Shown piece by piece: positions 16,201-16,302 of a stretch of 16,302 nt of DNA. Made by a program: the position numbers and the translations under genes. The stretch is taken from the NCBI GenBank assembly GCA_964472785.1, contig CAYYMH010000076.1:1-16302 (forward strand), read 5' to 3'. The stretch's first letter is position 1. Every line of letters begins with the position of its first letter. Source of the stretch: CAYYMH01 sp964472785 (GTDB taxonomy: Bacteria; Zhuqueibacterota; Zhuqueibacteria; Thermofontimicrobiales; Thermofontimicrobiaceae). The notes beneath the pieces are model-generated. The model was not told the origin of the DNA, did not search any database, and saw only the letters and a program-made list of their open reading frames with translations.

Positions 16201-16302
16201 CCCGCCGAAGAGACAGAGCAACCAAAATGATCATTAGAATTTTCACTGGTTAAAATCACGTCGGCCTGGCTGGCATCGAGGCTGCCGGAAAAAGAAGCCG
16301 CG
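13269..16302 (-). CDS. Large T9SS-exported surface protein with FG-GAP and Ig-like repeats (partial, N terminus outside window)
   Basis: The open frame runs through the right window edge; the GTG at 16259 is only an internal Val codon (upstream residues ...SLDASQAD continue the repeat), so about 1,010 C-terminal residues are visible. Order, N to C: two FG-GAP/integrin-alpha-like repeats with the Ca-binding loop GDVNGDGINDVIIGA; a Kre9/KNH-like beta domain (CPNGGEAWKGGD); five Ig-like modules of about 95 residues, each starting with a PP-x-x-F motif and containing S/T-D-x-x-SG-x-x-x-Y-x-L (near 15590, 15307, 15035, 14738 and 14450); a cadherin/putative-Ig domain (SDLSATEDETFSYQITATD); a fibronectin III-like domain; and a C-terminal Por secretion tail with HPNPFNPET and GSGIYLYQIKAGEF. 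The tail is the type A sorting signal of type IX secretion, so the protein should be exported and anchored at the cell surface. A role in adhesion or glycan binding is inference. No enzyme domain is visible. Confidence 0.88.
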   Translation of the reverse strand, partial: AASFSGSLDASQADVILTSENSNDHFGCSVSSAGDVNGDGINDVIIGAVNNDAGGSAAGRAYVFFGAASFSGSLDASQADMILTGENADDRFGYSVSSAGDVNGDGINDVIIGADRNDYGGSMAGASYIYKYMYNMYGLNISCPNGGEAWKGGDIKSISWYTIELRSVDHIKLFYSTDGGASYPFLIANNVPDSGSFYWTVPAINSNTIRVKCQAISAANTVLAENASRANFTIDSTPPNTFNLQSPSNGIWTSDMPAFSYQATTDNFGMLKYQLWVDGVVNQDSVPTTITSTPPKAPLAGGFHTWNIKAIDKAGNARLSNQTWSVRVDSEPPSLFNLLAPADSTWSKYGMETFLWTPSSDAGSGLEKYVFHFGVATNELSNNQTSYVPGSVNSGSYEWYVEVVDAVGNITESNERRTIFIDNTPPLYFNIVSPADNIWTKNTTPIFSWQASSDAHSGLSKYELYINNNKIIDNIDPGATSVEIDSSLQLSEGNHTWYVRAVDMLGNTQTSNQTYTLKIDLTPPNAFSLKAPYDSSFANFPTPDFSWYATSDNRSGFSHYSLWIDDVMSVDNITSTTSSPGSPINEGPHIWYVKAVDNVGNIQESNEIWTIFGEWNPPESFNLISPEDGAVLNTDMPIFVWDATTDLGSGVDRYQLWIDGILSDSCSAIDTSIISPNPLSNGDHYWFIKAIDRAGNERVSNATWQFTLDRSGNLAPVISQVSDLSATEDETFSYQITATDPNTSDVLRFQDNTSLFDIDRFTGKFEFTPTNEDVGIHEITVTVTDGDLSDSTKFNLTVENVNDAPSTFELLYPAHFAIIETLNPNLVWTRSNDIDLGDTIKYKISVDTLSTFATPIVFSDVLDTNFVIPYGLKKSKDYFWKVEAFDLSGATTECASFHKFTTSDNATYVGYDKRGNIINDYVLFQNHPNPFNPETHISFQIPKPTHVTIKIFNQLGQEIKVLLDKEMTSGFHDVLWNGKAKLGNKIGSGIYLYQIKAGEFVDVKKMILMQ
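15927..16302 (-). repeat. Tandem FG-GAP repeat units, 198-bp period
   Basis: Bases 15961-16104 and 16159-16302 align over 144 nt with 7 differences, including a run of 60 identical bases; weaker similarity extends the unit to the full 198-bp (66-residue) period. Six of the differences change an amino acid and one is silent. The array continues beyond the window edge. Such identity at DNA level implies recent duplication or gene conversion. Confidence 0.85.

Noticed and set aside
16257..16259. GTG at 16259 as the start of the large - strand surface protein
   Set aside because: The frame continues upstream with residues matching the preceding repeat unit, so this is an internal Val codon of a truncated gene.
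1..16302. CRISPR arrays, tRNA/rRNA genes, transposases, phage or defence genes
   Set aside because: Intergenic regions were read on both strands; no spaced direct repeats, tRNA-like cloverleaf cores or mobile-element proteins were seen.

Overview
The window looks like chromosomal DNA of a bacterium from the FCB superphylum, most plausibly a KSB1/Calditrichota- or Ignavibacteria-like lineage. The main evidence is the long surface protein at the right end, which finishes in a type IX secretion (Por) sorting domain with the NPFNP signature and carries FG-GAP and Ig-like repeats. Other hints are the AT-rich leaders, a promoter matching the Bacteroidota pattern (TTG, 20 nt, TAnnTTTG) and a glucosamine-6-phosphate-deaminase/PIG-L fusion of the kind known from Bacteroidota. 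Phylum assignment is inference; no rRNA or tRNA gene was seen.

Left block (1-1520): a short + strand operon of redox- or metal-flavoured small proteins. It holds a DUF6132 membrane protein, a very small membrane ORF, an FmdB-type zinc ribbon and a thioredoxin-fold lipoprotein with a CHWC site, closed by a good terminator. The small ORF (429-608) is the most interesting object here. It contains an in-frame TGA, followed 23 nt later by a hairpin with a G-rich apical loop, placed as expected for a bacterial SECIS element. It may therefore be an unannotated 59-residue membrane selenoprotein with a Thr-Sec-Met-Ser-Gln-Thr-Cys motif.

Middle block (1518-6784): an intergenic stretch with a long inverted repeat, a 785-aa NagB-like/PIG-L fusion protein, a small OB-fold lipoprotein, and then a promoter driving a polyprenyl diphosphate synthase plus an ApbE flavin transferase. 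The last two are probably linked to quinone and flavoprotein electron transport.

Right block (6911-13150): tightly packed + strand genes for UDP-glucuronate decarboxylase and a GT9 glycosyltransferase (surface polysaccharide), then rsfS, argS, a PfkB sugar kinase, a YjbQ-family protein and an ECF-type ABC ATPase. Their gaps are mostly under 60 nt and some overlap, so long co-transcripts are likely. A hairpin at 13198-13227 terminates this block and also the convergent - strand gene.

Right end (13269-16302, - strand): the C-terminal ~1,010 residues of a giant T9SS-exported surface protein whose N terminus lies outside the window. Two FG-GAP repeats at the window edge are almost identical in DNA, indicating recent tandem duplication.
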